Shown in pieces: positions 54,473-64,000 of a DNA stretch of 64,000 bases. Location of the stretch: assembly GCF_001458775.1 (NCBI RefSeq), contig NZ_CZPZ01000008.1:47095-111094 (forward strand). The letters run 5' to 3'. The stretch comes from Candidatus Nitrospira nitrificans. Lineage in GTDB: Bacteria; Nitrospirota; Nitrospiria; Nitrospirales; Nitrospiraceae. Both the position numbers and the translations under genes were made by a program. Each line of letters opens with the position of its first letter. Position 1 is the first letter of the stretch. A model generated the notes under the pieces. It saw nothing but the letters and a program-made list of their open reading frames with translations. It ran no database searches and was not told the origin of the DNA.

Positions 54473-54895
54473 ATGCGCTTTGATCCGGCCCTTGCTGCAC
54501 AAGAAGCTTTTCATCAAGCCGAGGTCGAACTCGGCATCGATTGGGATATGGCTGTGGAGCTAGAGGAAACGTTTTCCTCCAATGCCGGTTCGACCGCGCG
54601 CGAAGCCTACGAAGGCTTGCTTGCCCTGGCCCGGCAGTACCCCCAGGCTCATTCCTTCCAAGCCTTCTGCATCTATATCACTTGGCAGCAAGTCACAGAG
54701 GAGACGATCGCGCGGCACTTCGAGACGGGCGTGAAGTTGTGTGAAGCCTATCTCGTGAAGCGTGAAGCGAGAACGGGACTGGATGGTGAACAAATCGAGG
54801 AGCTGTACGGATCATTCCGGGCTGGATTGGGTCTGGAGGAAGAGGACGAAATTCAGGCCGAATATAAGAAAGACACGCCAAAGGGCGGAGACTGA
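54473..54895 (+). CDS. hypothetical protein
   Basis: About 140 residues, mostly helical (AQEAFHQAEVELGIDWDMAV, LLALARQYPQAHSFQAFCIY) with an acidic tail. Family not recognised. The segment EAYLVKREARTG is encoded by a GTGAAGC-type repeat, so part of the gene may come from a repeat insertion. The ATG is preferred over a TTG twelve bases earlier. Confidence 0.6.
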   Translation: MRFDPALAAQEAFHQAEVELGIDWDMAVELEETFSSNAGSTAREAYEGLLALARQYPQAHSFQAFCIYITWQQVTEETIARHFETGVKLCEAYLVKREARTGLDGEQIEELYGSFRAGLGLEEEDEIQAEYKKDTPKGGD

Positions 54896-54902
54896 CTCGA
54901 GC

Positions 54903-54985
54903 CGTATCTCGTGAAGCGTCATTCGTATTGCGCTTCGGAGGTGGTTTCGATCCTGCGCTTCACGCTTCACGAATAACGCTTCACG
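54903..54985. repeat. cluster of GTGAAGCG/CGCTTCAC repeats
   Basis: The gap before the TPR gene contains CTCGTGAAGCG and then CTTCACGCTTCACG and CGCTTCACGAT in opposite orientations. They can fold on each other and match the repeat family seen near 29.2, 52.3 and 53.0-53.3 kb. Confidence 0.65.
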
Positions 54986-54990
54986 ATCCC

Positions 54991-55755
54991 ATGGCTGAAA
55001 ACCATAAACATCGCGCTCGCATCTTTCTTCATCGCGGCGATCTGGTCCAGGCTCACGCGGCCTGGGAAGCGGCGGTGGCCGATGACCGAATGGCCGGCGA
55101 TCGGCAAGCGCTGTCGGATTCTCTTGGGAACCTTGGCAACACCTGCGCCCTCATGAACGATTTTCCACGCGCGGAACAGTGCTATCGGGAGGTGCTCCAG
55201 ATTCAACGGACCGAGCGCAATCTCACCGCCGTCGCCCATACCTTGGTCAACCTCGGCAACCTGCTTATCGCATCCGACCATCCGGAAAAAGCGCGCCCCT
55301 ACTATCTTGAAGCGATGGATCTCTTACGCCAATTACAAGACCACCGAGGACTCGGCATTCTCTTCAACAACCTCGCATTGCAAGAGGCCCGTGACGGCCA
55401 ATGGGATCAAGCCGTGGCCTCATTTAAGCAAGCGCTCGATCATCACCGAACGGTCGGCAACGAAGAAGGGCTCGCCGTCACCTATAGCCAGCTCGGCAAA
55501 TGCTATCTCGATCACGACGATCTCCTGAGGGCCGAGCGTTGCCTGAACAACGCCTCGGAGCATTACATCAAACTCGGGAACGAACCGGCTGAGGCCGCGG
55601 TGCTCCGTCTCCTCGCAAAGGTGTACGAGACCCGCCGGGATACGGCCTCCGCTCGGCGATGCCTCACGCGTGTGGTGGCGCTCGATGCACGCTATGCGTT
55701 GCCTGAATTTCGAGCCGACTCCTCCCACCTTGCCGGGCTCGGTCCATCCGGATAA
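54991..55755 (+). CDS. TPR-repeat protein
   Basis: About 254 residues of tetratricopeptide repeats: LSDSLGNLGNTCALMNDFPR then AEQCYREVLQIQR, VAHTLVNLGNLLIASDHPEK, GILFNNLALQEARDGQWDQA and VTYSQLGKCYLDHDDLLRAE. No signal peptide or enzyme domain; likely a protein-protein scaffold. The ATG was chosen because the upstream extension of the frame is repeat sequence. Confidence 0.82.
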   Translation: MAENHKHRARIFLHRGDLVQAHAAWEAAVADDRMAGDRQALSDSLGNLGNTCALMNDFPRAEQCYREVLQIQRTERNLTAVAHTLVNLGNLLIASDHPEKARPYYLEAMDLLRQLQDHRGLGILFNNLALQEARDGQWDQAVASFKQALDHHRTVGNEEGLAVTYSQLGKCYLDHDDLLRAERCLNNASEHYIKLGNEPAEAAVLRLLAKVYETRRDTASARRCLTRVVALDARYALPEFRADSSHLAGLGPSG

Positions 55756-55905
55756 CCCTTTCCGCCCCTCGCGATTCCATCAACTCGACCTGCAAGAACT
55801 TCTGGACAGAATTCAATCCTCTGCTAGCTTTGAAGCGTCACGCCCGGACGCCGGCAATCAAGTTTCACCTCACATAAGCCGACAAGATAGTGACCTGGAG
55901 ATCGT

Positions 55906-56508
55906 ATGACTTCGCTCGTTCGACAGTTCACGGCCCTGGCATTCGGAACGATGATGACGGCGTCCTTCGCCCAAGCCGGAGATGTCTCGCCCACCATCAC
56001 GGTCGGCACGCAAGAGGTCGGACTCACCGCCGGCTACATATTCTCGCATCGCCTGACCCATCTGCACAAGACCCAACAACACGGACCGGCGCTGATGCCC
56101 TCCTGGATGATCACGCTGACCGATCCGGTGGGCGACGGCTGGTACCGCGGACAAGTCTCGCTCGGCGCGGAGATGGTCTACCTGGAGTTCCGAGAACCGT
56201 TACTGACGCACGGCATCGGGTTCACGCCGCGGATCAAATATACATTCGTCGCCTTGGGTCGGCTGCGGCCCTATGTGGAATTCACCGGCGGACCGTTCTG
56301 GACCGATCTGGGGGGCCGGATTCGGGAACAAGCCAACGAGTTCAATTTTATCCTGTCGGGTGGCGTAGGTGTGTCATGGTTCATCACACCACAACTCGCT
56401 TTCAACGCCGGGTATCGCTTCCATCACATTTCCAATGCCGGCACCGCCTTTCCAAATCTTGGTCTGAACGCGAGCCTCCCCTTTGCGGGATTTTCATTCT
56501 TTTTCTGA
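55906..56508 (+). CDS. acyloxyacyl hydrolase (PagL-like lipid A 3-O-deacylase)
   Basis: Signal peptide cut after FAQA, then a small beta-barrel. The C-terminal AGYRFHHISNAGTAFPNLGL holds the PagL active-site His and Ser (HxS) and Asn. It would remove the 3-O acyl chain of lipid A in the outer membrane. Ends SFFF, an outer-membrane barrel signature. Its frame ends inside the start region of the next lipoprotein gene, so they are likely co-transcribed. Confidence 0.85.
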   Translation: MTSLVRQFTALAFGTMMTASFAQAGDVSPTITVGTQEVGLTAGYIFSHRLTHLHKTQQHGPALMPSWMITLTDPVGDGWYRGQVSLGAEMVYLEFREPLLTHGIGFTPRIKYTFVALGRLRPYVEFTGGPFWTDLGGRIREQANEFNFILSGGVGVSWFITPQLAFNAGYRFHHISNAGTAFPNLGLNASLPFAGFSFFF

Positions 56509-56521
56509 GGAGACGGCGATC

Positions 56522-57265
56522 ATGACAATGAACATATTTCGATGGTCGGTCCTGAGTCTTGCCGGATTCGCGCTGTGCGGCATGACGGGATGCGCCAGAT
56601 GGATCGACGTCAAATCACCCTCTGCCGATCCCAAAGAGGCCATGACGCACTCACTCCCCAATGATGAACGGGTCCCCTTCGTGACCAACTTGTTTCACCT
56701 CTCACGAAACGGGTCCTCGCAATATCCCTCCGTCGACCTCGAGCGGCGGATCTTAAGCAGCATCCAAGAAACCAGTCTGTTTTCGGCATTGATCCCGCTG
56801 GGCGAAAAGTCCGACTCACTCGGAGACAAGGCTGTCTCGGCGCGCATTACCGTCGAGGAAACCATCGAGCCTCACTCCTGGCTCTCGGCGTTCAAAGGCA
56901 TCGTCATCGGAGGATCCATGTTTCTCCTCTCGCCCTTCATCGACCTGGAATATGGGTATGCCGCAACAGTCGCCCTGGAGCTCGAACGGTGGGATGGCCA
57001 CGTCAAACGCTATGAGGGCCGCTCATCCGGCACAGCCCATTACAAACTGTTCGGCGCCACACCGGTCATGATCGATGAGCTCAAGGGACACGTGACGGAA
57101 GCCTGCCTCGCAGACCTGACTCAACAGCTCGTTCGAGACACCAATCTCTATATGGCCAGCAGCGCCCCGCTCCTGGACACCGGCATTCGCACGGTGACAG
57201 TGAAAGCCAAAAGACCCTCAACCACACATCCCACCCGTTCTCTTCTTCCGGTCACGACACCCTAG
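56522..57265 (+). CDS. hypothetical lipoprotein
   Basis: Lipobox MTGC (FALCGMTGCARWIDV), then a 220-residue domain (RILSSIQETSLFSALIPLGE, VSARITVEETIEPHSWLSAF) with a hydrophobic stretch GIVIGGSMFLLSPFIDL. Family not recognised. The ATG has GAGGAGA upstream; it directly follows the PagL-like gene. Confidence 0.7.
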   Translation: MTMNIFRWSVLSLAGFALCGMTGCARWIDVKSPSADPKEAMTHSLPNDERVPFVTNLFHLSRNGSSQYPSVDLERRILSSIQETSLFSALIPLGEKSDSLGDKAVSARITVEETIEPHSWLSAFKGIVIGGSMFLLSPFIDLEYGYAATVALELERWDGHVKRYEGRSSGTAHYKLFGATPVMIDELKGHVTEACLADLTQQLVRDTNLYMASSAPLLDTGIRTVTVKAKRPSTTHPTRSLLPVTTP

Positions 57266-57341
57266 CAAGAACCGGATCGGCCTCTCCACCCAACGTTCTC
57301 ATCTAGCCGATCCTCCTGTTCTAGTGCTATAGTGTCAGCCA

Positions 57342-57656
57342 ATGGATATTGACGCGTTTCGCCGGATGGTGACCAAGAATCCCAGGGGATTTCTCGGCCG
57401 CTATGGGCTCGGCAATAAGATTCTTCAGGAAAACGGCAGCAGCGAAGAAGCGGTCGAGCATCTGACGGTCGCCACACAATTGGACCCGACCCATGTAGCC
57501 TCTCACTTGGCCTTAGGCCGTGCGTTAATCCGACTGGGTAGGAATGCCGAGGCCACACCTGTTCTGACGGCAGGGATCGACGCGGTGCTTTCTGGCCGAT
57601 CGAATGGCGGCAAGGACCTCGTGCCCGAGATGCAGGAGTTGCTGCGCTCGCTGTGA
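57342..57656 (+). CDS. small TPR-like protein
   Basis: Two TPR-like units (NPRGFLGRYGLGNKILQENG, DPTHVASHLALGRALIRLGR) in 104 residues. Likely a binding module. TATAGT lies about 11 bases before the ATG, so the transcript may be leaderless. Confidence 0.7.
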   Translation: MDIDAFRRMVTKNPRGFLGRYGLGNKILQENGSSEEAVEHLTVATQLDPTHVASHLALGRALIRLGRNAEATPVLTAGIDAVLSGRSNGGKDLVPEMQELLRSL

Positions 57657-57688
57657 TGCTTGCGCCTCTACCATAAAGGAGTTTCTCC

Positions 57689-57889
57689 GTGAACCTCGAC
57701 GATGCCAGAAAGCGAATTGAATCAGCCGTCACGCAATATGGCCACCATGCCGCCCCCGCGATCGACCTGGTCATGGCAGAAGTACGCTCCGATATGGGAG
57801 CGAGCGCATTCAATGAATTGGTTGAAGAGTTTGATCTTGAGCTGACCTACAACATCGCTCCGATGGAATCGGATCATTCCACTAGCTGA
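57689..57889 (+). CDS. small hypothetical protein
   Basis: 66 residues (DDARKRIESAVTQYGHHAAP, DMGASAFNELVEEFDLELTY). AAGGAG precedes the GTG start by seven bases. Its position after the TPR-like gene suggests a two-gene operon. No family recognised. Confidence 0.6.
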   Translation: MNLDDARKRIESAVTQYGHHAAPAIDLVMAEVRSDMGASAFNELVEEFDLELTYNIAPMESDHSTS

Positions 57890-57945
57890 AAGAGATTCCT
57901 CCCGTTCCATCGTTCACTCGCGATGATTCCCATACACTCCTGCCT

Positions 57946-59043
57946 ATGCCGCTAATCTGGGCTGCTATCTCAGGACATGGATTGGGGCACGCCGCGCAAG
58001 TCGTGCCGGTGCTCAACGCATTGAGCCGCCTCATTCCCGACCTTCGCGTGCTCCTCCGAACAACCGTGACTCCCGCGTTCTTCACGGAGCGACTCCTTCC
58101 TCCCTGGGACATCAGTTCTGTTCTGCAGGACATTGGGTGTGTTCAGAAGGGGCCATTGACGATCGATGTTGAAGCAACGTGGCGCCGGCACCACTGGTTC
58201 CAAAGTTCTTGGGAGGAACGCCTTCAGACAGAGGTCGCGGCGATGAGGTCTGCGGGGCCTGACGTGGTGCTGGCCGATACTCCCTACGTGGCTCTGGCAG
58301 CCGGCAAGGCGGCCGCAATTCCATCCGTTGCGCTCGTCAGTTTTACCTGGGACCTCGTGCTCTCCGAGTATACGGCTCCCCCATCCATCGACGCCCAAAG
58401 CATTCTCCGGTCGATTCGACAGGCCTACGCTCAGGCCGATCTTGCTCTGCAAATCACACCAGGGCCTCGGATGGAAGGCTTCTCGCGACTGATCAAGATC
58501 GGCCCCATTGCCGAACCGGGGACTTCCGTTCGCGAACAACTCGCCCGACTGCTGAAGCTCGGCGACGGAGAACGTACCGTGCTTGTTGGATTCGGAGGAA
58601 TTCCCCTGGATTCGCTCCCCTTCGACAAGCTGGAATCACTCACCGGCTATCGATTCCTCTTCGACGGCACGGTTCCATCGGGAAGCACACGATTCGTCTC
58701 CGTCAAATCACTCCCTTTCTCTTTCAAGACGTTGCTGGCCTCAGTCGATATCATCATGACAAAACCAGGCTACGGGACCGTGGTCGAAGCCGTCGCCGCA
58801 CACACTCCCCTGATGTATGTCCGACGGTACAACTTCGCCGACGAACAGTCTCTGGTAGATTATCTGCACCAGTACGGACGGGGCGTTGAACTATCGCTCG
58901 ATGATTTCACCCACGGCCGTTGGAAGGAGTCGTTGCATCATGTGTGTTCGCTATCAACGCCCTCCGAGCCCGCTCGTCCTGCCACAGGGGCCGGTGAGGC
59001 CGCAGCGCTCCTTGCTCAATATTTTGGCGCCCCACGAATTTGA
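57946..59043 (+). CDS. glycosyltransferase-like protein (GT-B fold)
   Basis: The start IWAAISGHGLGHAAQVVPVL resembles the N-terminal Gly-rich loop of MurG-like and other GT-B enzymes; DVVLADTPYVALAAGKAAAI and a C-terminal TKPGYGTVVEAVAAHTPLMY with the nucleotide-site Gly-rich loop support it. About 365 residues. It may transfer a sugar to an unknown acceptor; it also resembles the unnamed glycosyltransferase-like half of some sugar kinases. Confidence 0.7.
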   Translation: MPLIWAAISGHGLGHAAQVVPVLNALSRLIPDLRVLLRTTVTPAFFTERLLPPWDISSVLQDIGCVQKGPLTIDVEATWRRHHWFQSSWEERLQTEVAAMRSAGPDVVLADTPYVALAAGKAAAIPSVALVSFTWDLVLSEYTAPPSIDAQSILRSIRQAYAQADLALQITPGPRMEGFSRLIKIGPIAEPGTSVREQLARLLKLGDGERTVLVGFGGIPLDSLPFDKLESLTGYRFLFDGTVPSGSTRFVSVKSLPFSFKTLLASVDIIMTKPGYGTVVEAVAAHTPLMYVRRYNFADEQSLVDYLHQYGRGVELSLDDFTHGRWKESLHHVCSLSTPSEPARPATGAGEAAALLAQYFGAPRI

Positions 59044-59204
59044 CGCGCGCGCTTACGCGTCATCTGAATCGTAACGGCATCCTGCTCGTCGTCCGTGCAG
59101 AACCTCTCTATCTGGGAACCTGAGACCTCTTCCTGCACGCGCTGCTCCGAACGTCCCACCACGGCAGTCCTCTCTGAGAGGTTGATGTATTCGCACGGCC
59201 CCAC
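59016..59204 (-). CDS. possible small minus-strand gene
   Basis: A 62-codon GTG-start frame (CEYINLSERTAVVGRSEQRV) overlaps the end of the convergent glycosyltransferase-like gene. Upstream to about 59330, two other minus frames (DLLYEEIAQKDAWDARRQKM; MRGTLDDRKWKYYCFPIVVE) also look protein-like, so this may be the frameshifted remains of one gene. The rest of the gap from 59205 to 59333 holds nothing else I can name. Confidence 0.3.
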   Translation of the reverse strand: MGPCEYINLSERTAVVGRSEQRVQEEVSGSQIERFCTDDEQDAVTIQMTRKRARQIRGAPKY

Positions 59205-59333
59205 CCATCACTTCATGCCTCCCAGGTCTCAACCACAATCGGAAAGCAATAGTATTTCCATTTTCTGTCGTCGAGCGTCCCACGCATCTTTTTGCGCGAT
59301 TTCTTCGTAGAGCAAATCGAGGATGTTATAGTG

Positions 59334-59364
59334 GGAACCGGTTAGCGGATCATCATCTCGGTCT
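59334..59364 (+). promoter_or_regulatory. possible ECF-type promoter upstream of the sigma factor
   Basis: GGAACC followed after about 17 bases by CTCGGTCT resembles the -35/-10 pattern of ECF sigma factors (GGAAC... and CGTC/GGTC), suggesting auto-activation. Confidence 0.35.
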
Positions 59365-59380
59365 TGACAACCCACGTTCT

Positions 59381-59989
59381 ATGAATACAACTTCTCAGCT
59401 CCCCGCCTCGACGATTGATCCGAAACTCGTGGCCCGAGTGACCAAAGGCGAGCACCATGCCCTGGGCCAGCTCTACGATCAATCCAGCACCGTCCTATTC
59501 ACTCTGGCCTTGCGCATCCTCGGCAACCGCGAAGAGGCAGCGGATATCCTCCAAGAAATCTACCTCGACGTGTGGAGAAAGGTCGTCCGCTATGATGTCA
59601 GCCGAGGCACCCCCATTGCCTGGCTCATCACTCTGACGCGCAGCCGGGCTCTCGACCGATTGCGGACACGCGGTCCTCGCACGCTCCGCCAGATCGGCCC
59701 GTCCAATGATGACACCAGGACGAGCCAAATCGACGACCGGCCTACCGGACTTTTTTTTGATTCACAGACCGACCAAGAACTACGGCATCTGATCAGAGAG
59801 GCGTGGGCGAACTTGCCGCAGCGACAACAGCAAGCGATTGAATGGGCTTACTATGAAGGCACGCCCGATGCAGAGATCGCGGCGCGGCTCAATCAGCCTG
59901 TAGAGGAGGCGAAGAGCTGCATCGCGCTCGGCATGTCACACCTACGCGACGCATTGCATTCATCTTGGGCACAGGATGAAGCGGTATGA
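59381..59989 (+). CDS. ECF-type sigma-70 factor
   Basis: Region 2: HALGQLYDQSSTVLFTLALR, NREEAADILQEIYLDVWRKV and GTPIAWLITLTRSRALDRLR. Region 4: LPQRQQQAIEWAYYEGTPDA then EIAARLNQPVEEAKSCIALG. At 202 residues it is typical. It overlaps the anti-sigma gene by four bases. Probably controls an envelope or stress regulon. Confidence 0.92.
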   Translation: MNTTSQLPASTIDPKLVARVTKGEHHALGQLYDQSSTVLFTLALRILGNREEAADILQEIYLDVWRKVVRYDVSRGTPIAWLITLTRSRALDRLRTRGPRTLRQIGPSNDDTRTSQIDDRPTGLFFDSQTDQELRHLIREAWANLPQRQQQAIEWAYYEGTPDAEIAARLNQPVEEAKSCIALGMSHLRDALHSSWAQDEAV

Positions 59990-60639
59990 CCCATGACCAG
60001 CTAGAAGCCGCGGTCCCCCTCTACGCCGCCGGAGCGCTCGAGCGGATTGAGCGACGGGCGCTGGAGACCCATCTGCTTTCAGGATGCATCTCCTGTCACA
60101 GCACGCTGAAAGAGTATCAATCGGTGGCGGTGACGTTGCCGTTCGGACTCCGCATCACGCCTCCGCCTCGAGCCTTGAAAGACAAGATTCTGTCGTCCTG
60201 TGTATCGCCCCTTGCCGCTGAGTCTGAGCCCCCATCATCCTCTCAACCAAGTCTTCAGCCGGGTGAGTGGATGAACCATCTTTTTCCGCCGTCATCCCCG
60301 CCGGCCACATCATTCGGGTGGGTGTTGGGTATCGTCGTCTGTGTGGTTCTGATCATCCTGGTATGTGTCGGTTGGAACTCCTCCACTCACATGACCGAAG
60401 ACAGGGAAAAGTTGGCTCAGCTGCAATCTCAATCGGAGGAAACCGGCTCTCAGCTGGCGGCTCTCCGACAGCAGCTTGATGAAGGAGCGGAACTACTCGC
60501 TCAAACCCGAGAGGAACTGCAGCGCCGCATGGCTGAACTGGGAGAGGTCAAAGATCAGTTGATTCAGCGAGAAGCCGAGCTGGAAGAACTGAGAACACTG
60601 TTGGCCGAGGGAAGCGGGCGACCGCCGCGAATCCCCTAG
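59986..60639 (+). CDS. membrane anti-sigma factor with periplasmic coiled coil
   Basis: The N-terminal domain has HLLSGCISC (His-x4-Cys-x2-Cys, one residue longer than the common zinc anti-sigma spacing). One membrane helix follows (FGWVLGIVVCVVLIILVCVG), then about 80 residues of heptad-like coiled coil (REKLAQLQSQSEETGSQLAA). It probably holds the sigma factor at the inner membrane and senses periplasmic state. Confidence 0.85.
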   Translation: MTHDQLEAAVPLYAAGALERIERRALETHLLSGCISCHSTLKEYQSVAVTLPFGLRITPPPRALKDKILSSCVSPLAAESEPPSSSQPSLQPGEWMNHLFPPSSPPATSFGWVLGIVVCVVLIILVCVGWNSSTHMTEDREKLAQLQSQSEETGSQLAALRQQLDEGAELLAQTREELQRRMAELGEVKDQLIQREAELEELRTLLAEGSGRPPRIP

Positions 60640-60821
60640 CGGAAGCTGAAAAGGTCGCCGGCGGCGTTCCCCGCCTTGCCGAAGCGGTTTCGCAGCGCAC
60701 GCAACTTCTTACCTGCTCAGGAAGCCGGTCCGCGCTCGCCTCCTTTCCGCTCCTATCCCTCATTTCAGCTCCTATGCTAGCATGCGCTGTGAGCATCAAG
60801 GACTCCACGACATTTCCCCCG

Positions 60822-61322
60822 ATGCAGCAAGAACCACGCGATTCCCACTACATGGAGCTGGCGCTCCAGCAGGCCGCTCAGGCCCCTCGCATAGGAGAAG
60901 TCCCCATCGGCGCAGTGCTCGTGCGCAACCACGAAGTGATCGCGGCTGGTCACAACTATCGGGAGATTTCGCAGGACCCGACAGCGCATGCGGAAATGAT
61001 CGTGATCCGCAAAGCCGCGGAGCGATTACGGACGTGGCGGCTTTCAGACACGATCCTGTACGTCACCCTGGAACCTTGCGCCATGTGTGCCGGCGCGATC
61101 GTGCAATCTCGCATTGCGCGGCTTGTCTTCGGAGCGTGGGACCCCAAAGCCGGCGCGTGCGGATCGATCTTCGATATTCCAACCGAACGCCGGCTCAACC
61201 ATCGAGTACACGTGAGGGGGGGATTGCTCGAACAGGAGAGCTGCGTACTCTTGCAGGAGTTTTTTCGGGCCAGGCGAGATACTCTTTCGGAGCGGAACAG
61301 TCCCCAAAAACGAACCTCCTAG
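60822..61322 (+). CDS. tadA: tRNA-specific adenosine deaminase
   Basis: TAHAEMIVIRKAAERLRTWR (HAE) and VTLEPCAMCAGAIVQSRIAR (PCxxC) are the zinc and catalytic motifs; ACGSIFDIP and LNHRVHVRGG fit TadA. It converts A34 to inosine in tRNA-Arg. An earlier in-frame ATG at 60774 adds a hydrophilic 16-residue leader; neither start has a strong ribosome site, so the exact start is open. Confidence 0.92.
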   Translation: MQQEPRDSHYMELALQQAAQAPRIGEVPIGAVLVRNHEVIAAGHNYREISQDPTAHAEMIVIRKAAERLRTWRLSDTILYVTLEPCAMCAGAIVQSRIARLVFGAWDPKAGACGSIFDIPTERRLNHRVHVRGGLLEQESCVLLQEFFRARRDTLSERNSPQKRTS

Positions 61323-61371
61323 CACCGAAACGCAAACAGTGAACCTTTGCGCATGGGGTTGATTCGCATGA

Positions 61372-61404
61372 CGCCGGCTCGCATTCCTGGAATGGGAGCC
61401 GGCG
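61372..61404. terminator. hairpin between convergent tadA and ftsH
   Basis: Nine-base perfect stem (CGCCGGCTC/GAGCCGGCG) with an inner CATTC/GAATG pairing. No T-run on either side, so it may act as a bidirectional or Rho-assisted terminator. Confidence 0.5.
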
Positions 61405-61419
61405 CGTATCACGATCGAA

Positions 61420-63234
<1,815 letters not shown>

Positions 63235-63368
63235 GGGCAGCCTCTCACGAATAGTTGGTCACGTCGACTACCTGGTTGCTGTGATGCTCTCACCCTCAGT
63301 GTAACGACATGTGGGGTATCTCTATTAGTTTTCTCTGCACCTGACATCCTCCGCCGGTTCAGCCGAAC

Positions 63369-63404
63369 GGAGCGACGGACCTACACGTCCGGGTTCGTCG
63401 CTCC
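63369..63404 (-). terminator. hairpin between amoC and ftsH
   Basis: Nine-base stem GGAGCGACG/CGTCGCTCC with an inner GGAC/GTCC pairing, about 70 bases after the amoC stop. No T-run follows on the minus strand. It may end or process the amoC transcript. Confidence 0.5.
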
Positions 63405-63473
63405 TTCCGACCTACGCCGACCTACGCCTCGATCTGCACTCTCTGTAATTGTTCCTCTCCGTACCAGATCGTG

Positions 63474-64000
63474 TCAGTATCCGGCCTTGGCGTTGGGGTT
63501 CAACTGACTGGGGAACGGATCCAGAATCGTCTTCGGCGCATTGTTCCAGATCACGTCCGCCAGATTCGACATCCGGCTCACGATCTGCGCCGCGACCCCG
63601 CCCGCCGCCCCGAACAACCCGCACCAGCCCAACGTCACGAAGCCCCAGTGCAACGGCGCCGCAAACAGCTCATCCACAAACCAGAACGCATGGCCCCACT
63701 CGTTCAACCCCACGTTCGGCAGAATGAACATCGGCCCCACCACCGCCGCCACCAACGGGAACGACGTCGCTTGGCTGTACAGCGGCAACCGCGTCTGCGC
63801 ATACAGATAGCTCGACACACCGCACGTGATGTACAACGGGAACGTCCCGTAGAACGCCACAATGGGGCTCGCCGTGAAGCTCGTGTCCCGGATGATCACT
63901 TGGTGCCACGCCGCATCCTGCTCCAACGTGTAGCTGCCCGCGTAGTACACGCCCCAGATGTAGCACACCAACCACCCCATCCAGTAAAAGTACCGCTTCA
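63474..64000 (-). CDS. amoC: ammonia monooxygenase subunit C, partial (5' end off right edge)
   Basis: The frame is open through the window edge ([20 protein letters not shown]) and covers the C-terminal two-thirds of Amo[77 protein letters not shown]. AmoC is an inner-membrane subunit of the copper enzyme that oxidises ammonia to hydroxylamine. Copper ligands known from PmoC are mostly present: Asp-x3-His in DAAWH and Asn-x3-His...His in NEWGH...LH. The third ligand of the first site, His in TxSH, is Pro here. The end differs from AmoC of ammonia-oxidising Proteobacteria. No amoA or amoB follows. Confidence 0.93.
   Translation of the reverse strand, partial: KRYFYWMGWLVCYIWGVYYAGSYTLEQDAAWHQVIIRDTSFTASPIVAFYGTFPLYITCGVSSYLYAQTRLPLYSQATSFPLVAAVVGPMFILPNVGLNEWGHAFWFVDELFAAPLHWGFVTLGWCGLFGAAGGVAAQIVSRMSNLADVIWNNAPKTILDPFPSQLNPNAKAGY

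Noticed and set aside
60640..60773. Possible small signal recognition particle RNA before tadA
   Set aside because: The conserved GGAAGGAAGCAGC-like core was not found.

Overview
The window most likely comes from a comammox (complete ammonia-oxidising) Nitrospira. The key evidence is the right edge: a minus-strand gene running off the window encodes the C-terminal part of AmoC, the C subunit of ammonia monooxygenase. Its C-terminal extension differs from what I recall for beta-proteobacterial AmoC. The rest is a typical Gram-negative chromosome: outer-membrane proteins, many lipoproteins, GatCAB, glycogen enzymes and an ECF sigma factor. The genus is an inference from gene content, not a search result.

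Layout. (1) 1-16 kb, all minus strand, is a surface polysaccharide locus reading leftward from about 16.1 kb. It holds RfbF-type cytidylyltransferase, an NAD-dependent epimerase, a sugar C-methyltransferase, an RfbC-like 3,5-epimerase, a DUF4910 aminopeptidase-like protein, a PhyH-like dioxygenase, a sugar nucleotidyltransferase and a class III aminotransferase, several joined by ATGA overlaps. Export follows: two Wza-like proteins, an outer-membrane beta-barrel, an ABC permease and an ABC ATPase with a Wzt-like C-terminal domain. An acyltransferase, an IS5-type transposase remnant and an asparagine-synthase-like protein end the locus at the left edge. A PilZ protein and a LuxR-type regulator flank it. 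(2) 18-41 kb is mostly housekeeping: glgA, DUF971, recO, mgtE, era, ftsB, eno, a RelE-type toxin-antitoxin pair, gatB/YtxH/DUF948/gatA/panD/gatC, glmS, glmU, DUF502, then on the plus strand tmk, holB, metG and a CDF metal-efflux gene.

(3) 41.7-44.5 kb is the most unusual stretch. Three toxin-antitoxin units lie behind the CDF gene. The first two, MNT-HEPN and Phd-PIN, are each followed directly by a diverged, truncated copy of the CDF gene's 3' end. A broken ribbon-helix-helix antitoxin and a Phd-RelE unit fused into one reading frame come next. This looks like repeated insertion of defence or addiction cassettes at one gene end. (4) 44.6-61.4 kb is accessory: cupin, DUF4403 lipoprotein, glgB, DUF882, a CheY-like regulator, VanZ-like protein, a SagB-type double nitroreductase carrying repeat insertions, TPR proteins, PagL-like deacylase, a glycosyltransferase-like protein, an ECF sigma/anti-sigma pair and tadA. 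(5) 61.4-64 kb holds ftsH and the solitary amoC, whose translated sequence has Pro where AmoC/PmoC proteins have a copper-binding His.

I saw no rRNA or tRNA gene and no CRISPR array. Protein assignments come from recognised motifs and family knowledge, not from database searches.
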